A stretch of 29,891 bases of DNA from a virus. Position 1 is the stretch's first letter. Each line of letters opens with the position of its first letter. The position numbers were made by a program, and so were the translations under genes. The stretch spans positions 1 to 29,891 of the IMG/VR virus record IMGVR_UViG_3300006854_000308. The stretch is one strand, 5' to 3'. Under the pieces are notes generated by a model. The model had not been told where the DNA came from and ran no database searches. It saw only the letters and a program-made list of their open reading frames with translations. Positions 29,404 to 29,891 of the stretch are shown here, one piece after another.

Positions 29404-29607
29404 CCAGCGACTTGAAACAACCTGGTCGTTGGCTGGATACAAACTTCAACTGCGGAAAGGAATCTGATTGACTAACGGTGTTAATCCACTAACCTTCGCG
29501 CATGGCTTTGAACGGCCAAGCAAGCGCGACCTCCTACAGTTACCGCCGTGGGCTTTGCCTGATTGCTCCCTGCAATCCGGTGCTTGCGCCCAGTTCAACG
29601 GCGGTAA
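29404..29607 (+). ncRNA. Structured leader of the last HNH gene
   Basis: Three hairpins fill the gap. H1 is CCAGCGAC (29404-29411)/GTCGTTGG (29425-29432). H2 is CGCGC-a-TGGC paired with GCCA-agcaa-GCGCG (29497-29528). H3 is TTACCGCCGT (29540-29549)/ACGGCGGTAA (29598-29607) enclosing GGGC/GCCC and GATTGC-tccct-GCAATC. H3 ends 15 bases before the HNH start, with the ribosome site AGGTGG between them. Confidence 0.5.
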
Positions 29608-29622
29608 TTGCAGGTGGTTAAA

Positions 29623-29891
29623 GTGGATCTACTCACCAAACTATTCAGCCGGGTTGACTGTTTCTCTAACCCGAATGGCTGCTGGCTGTGGACTGGCGGC
29701 ACTAATCACGATGGATACGGAGTCATGAGATTCGACGGAAGAAATGAGAGGGTTCATGTCGTTGCCTATGAATCTCTCCGTGGCGTAGTCCCAATCGGGC
29801 TTTGCGTTCTTCATGATTGCGACAGACCTAATTGCGTAAATCCAAATCACCTATTCATAGGAACCAGAGACGACAACAACAAGGACAGAGC
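29623..29891 (+). CDS. HNH homing endonuclease (HNH_3-type), 3' end missing
   Basis: GTG 29623 is preceded at five bases by AGGTGG, which makes this start much better than TTG 29608 or GTG 29614 in the same frame. The first 89 residues show the HNH_3 pattern: NPNGCWLWTGGTNHDGYG, RFDGRNERVHVVAYESLRGV, CVLHDCDRPNCVNPNHLFIG and TRDDNNKDR, with the catalytic His and the Cys-x4-Cys metal pair. It is close to the enzyme at 22001 (GCWVWTGGKNEHGYG; CDNPPCVRPDHLFIGTARDN). The right edge cuts off the expected C-terminal HTH. Confidence 0.85.
   Translation, partial: MDLLTKLFSRVDCFSNPNGCWLWTGGTNHDGYGVMRFDGRNERVHVVAYESLRGVVPIGLCVLHDCDRPNCVNPNHLFIGTRDDNNKDR

Overview
This window looks like part of a tailed double-stranded DNA phage (or prophage) genome with about 57-60% GC, probably environmental. 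It holds a head module (portal, scaffold, major capsid protein), a large terminase subunit, tail and receptor-type proteins, a lysis-like cluster, a primase-helicase replication module and five HNH-type homing endonucleases. No integrase, repressor, tRNA, rRNA or host gene was seen. The host cannot be named from sequence. The exported FN3/carbohydrate-binding/FN3 protein and the LamG-like virion domains recall proteins common in Verrucomicrobiota, and few genes have strong Shine-Dalgarno sequences, but this is only a weak hint.

Layout. (1) Positions 1-10524, minus strand, read right to left: a 130-aa protein of unknown role, a roughly 102-aa gene whose frame is broken at a T9 tract, portal, a 93-aa protein, scaffold-like protein, major capsid protein, an intrinsic terminator, a small Gly-Gly/basic ORF overlapping an HNH endonuclease, a 179-aa Pro-rich protein, a Cys-rich adaptor-like/LamG protein, and a tail-collar protein cut by the window edge. 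(2) Positions 10528-12855, plus strand: the large terminase subunit and an HNH endonuclease. (3) Positions 12821-19611, minus strand: tail and lectin-like proteins, an FN3/CBM protein, a lysis-like cluster (coiled-coil/TM protein, holin-like protein, lipoprotein), small coiled-coil proteins and two secreted proteins. A second HNH endonuclease paralogue sits inside this block on the opposite strand. (4) Positions 19610-21863: a Cys-rich plus-strand gene that overlaps a 419-aa minus-strand gene tail to tail, then a glycosyltransferase-like gene. (5) Positions 21892-29891, plus strand: a Gly-Gly/AT-hook-like small ORF with an HNH endonuclease, a winged-helix replication initiator containing iteron-like repeats, a TOPRIM primase/DnaB-type helicase, a chain of small overlapping ORFs, a 1.8-kb gene-free stretch full of nested hairpins, a basic protein with a terminator, and a fifth HNH gene cut by the right edge.

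The most unusual content is RNA-like. Positions 26826-28605 carry many perfect, nested helices and no convincing gene, which suggests a giant structured non-coding RNA. A 279-bp gap ahead of the replication initiator is also packed with long helices. Three HNH genes have structured leaders; two of these leaders share conserved flanks, and their inner helix differs in sequence but stays paired. The other two HNH genes instead follow a small Gly-Gly/basic ORF that overlaps them in another frame.

All structure and family calls were made by eye from the sequence. No folding, alignment or database search was run.
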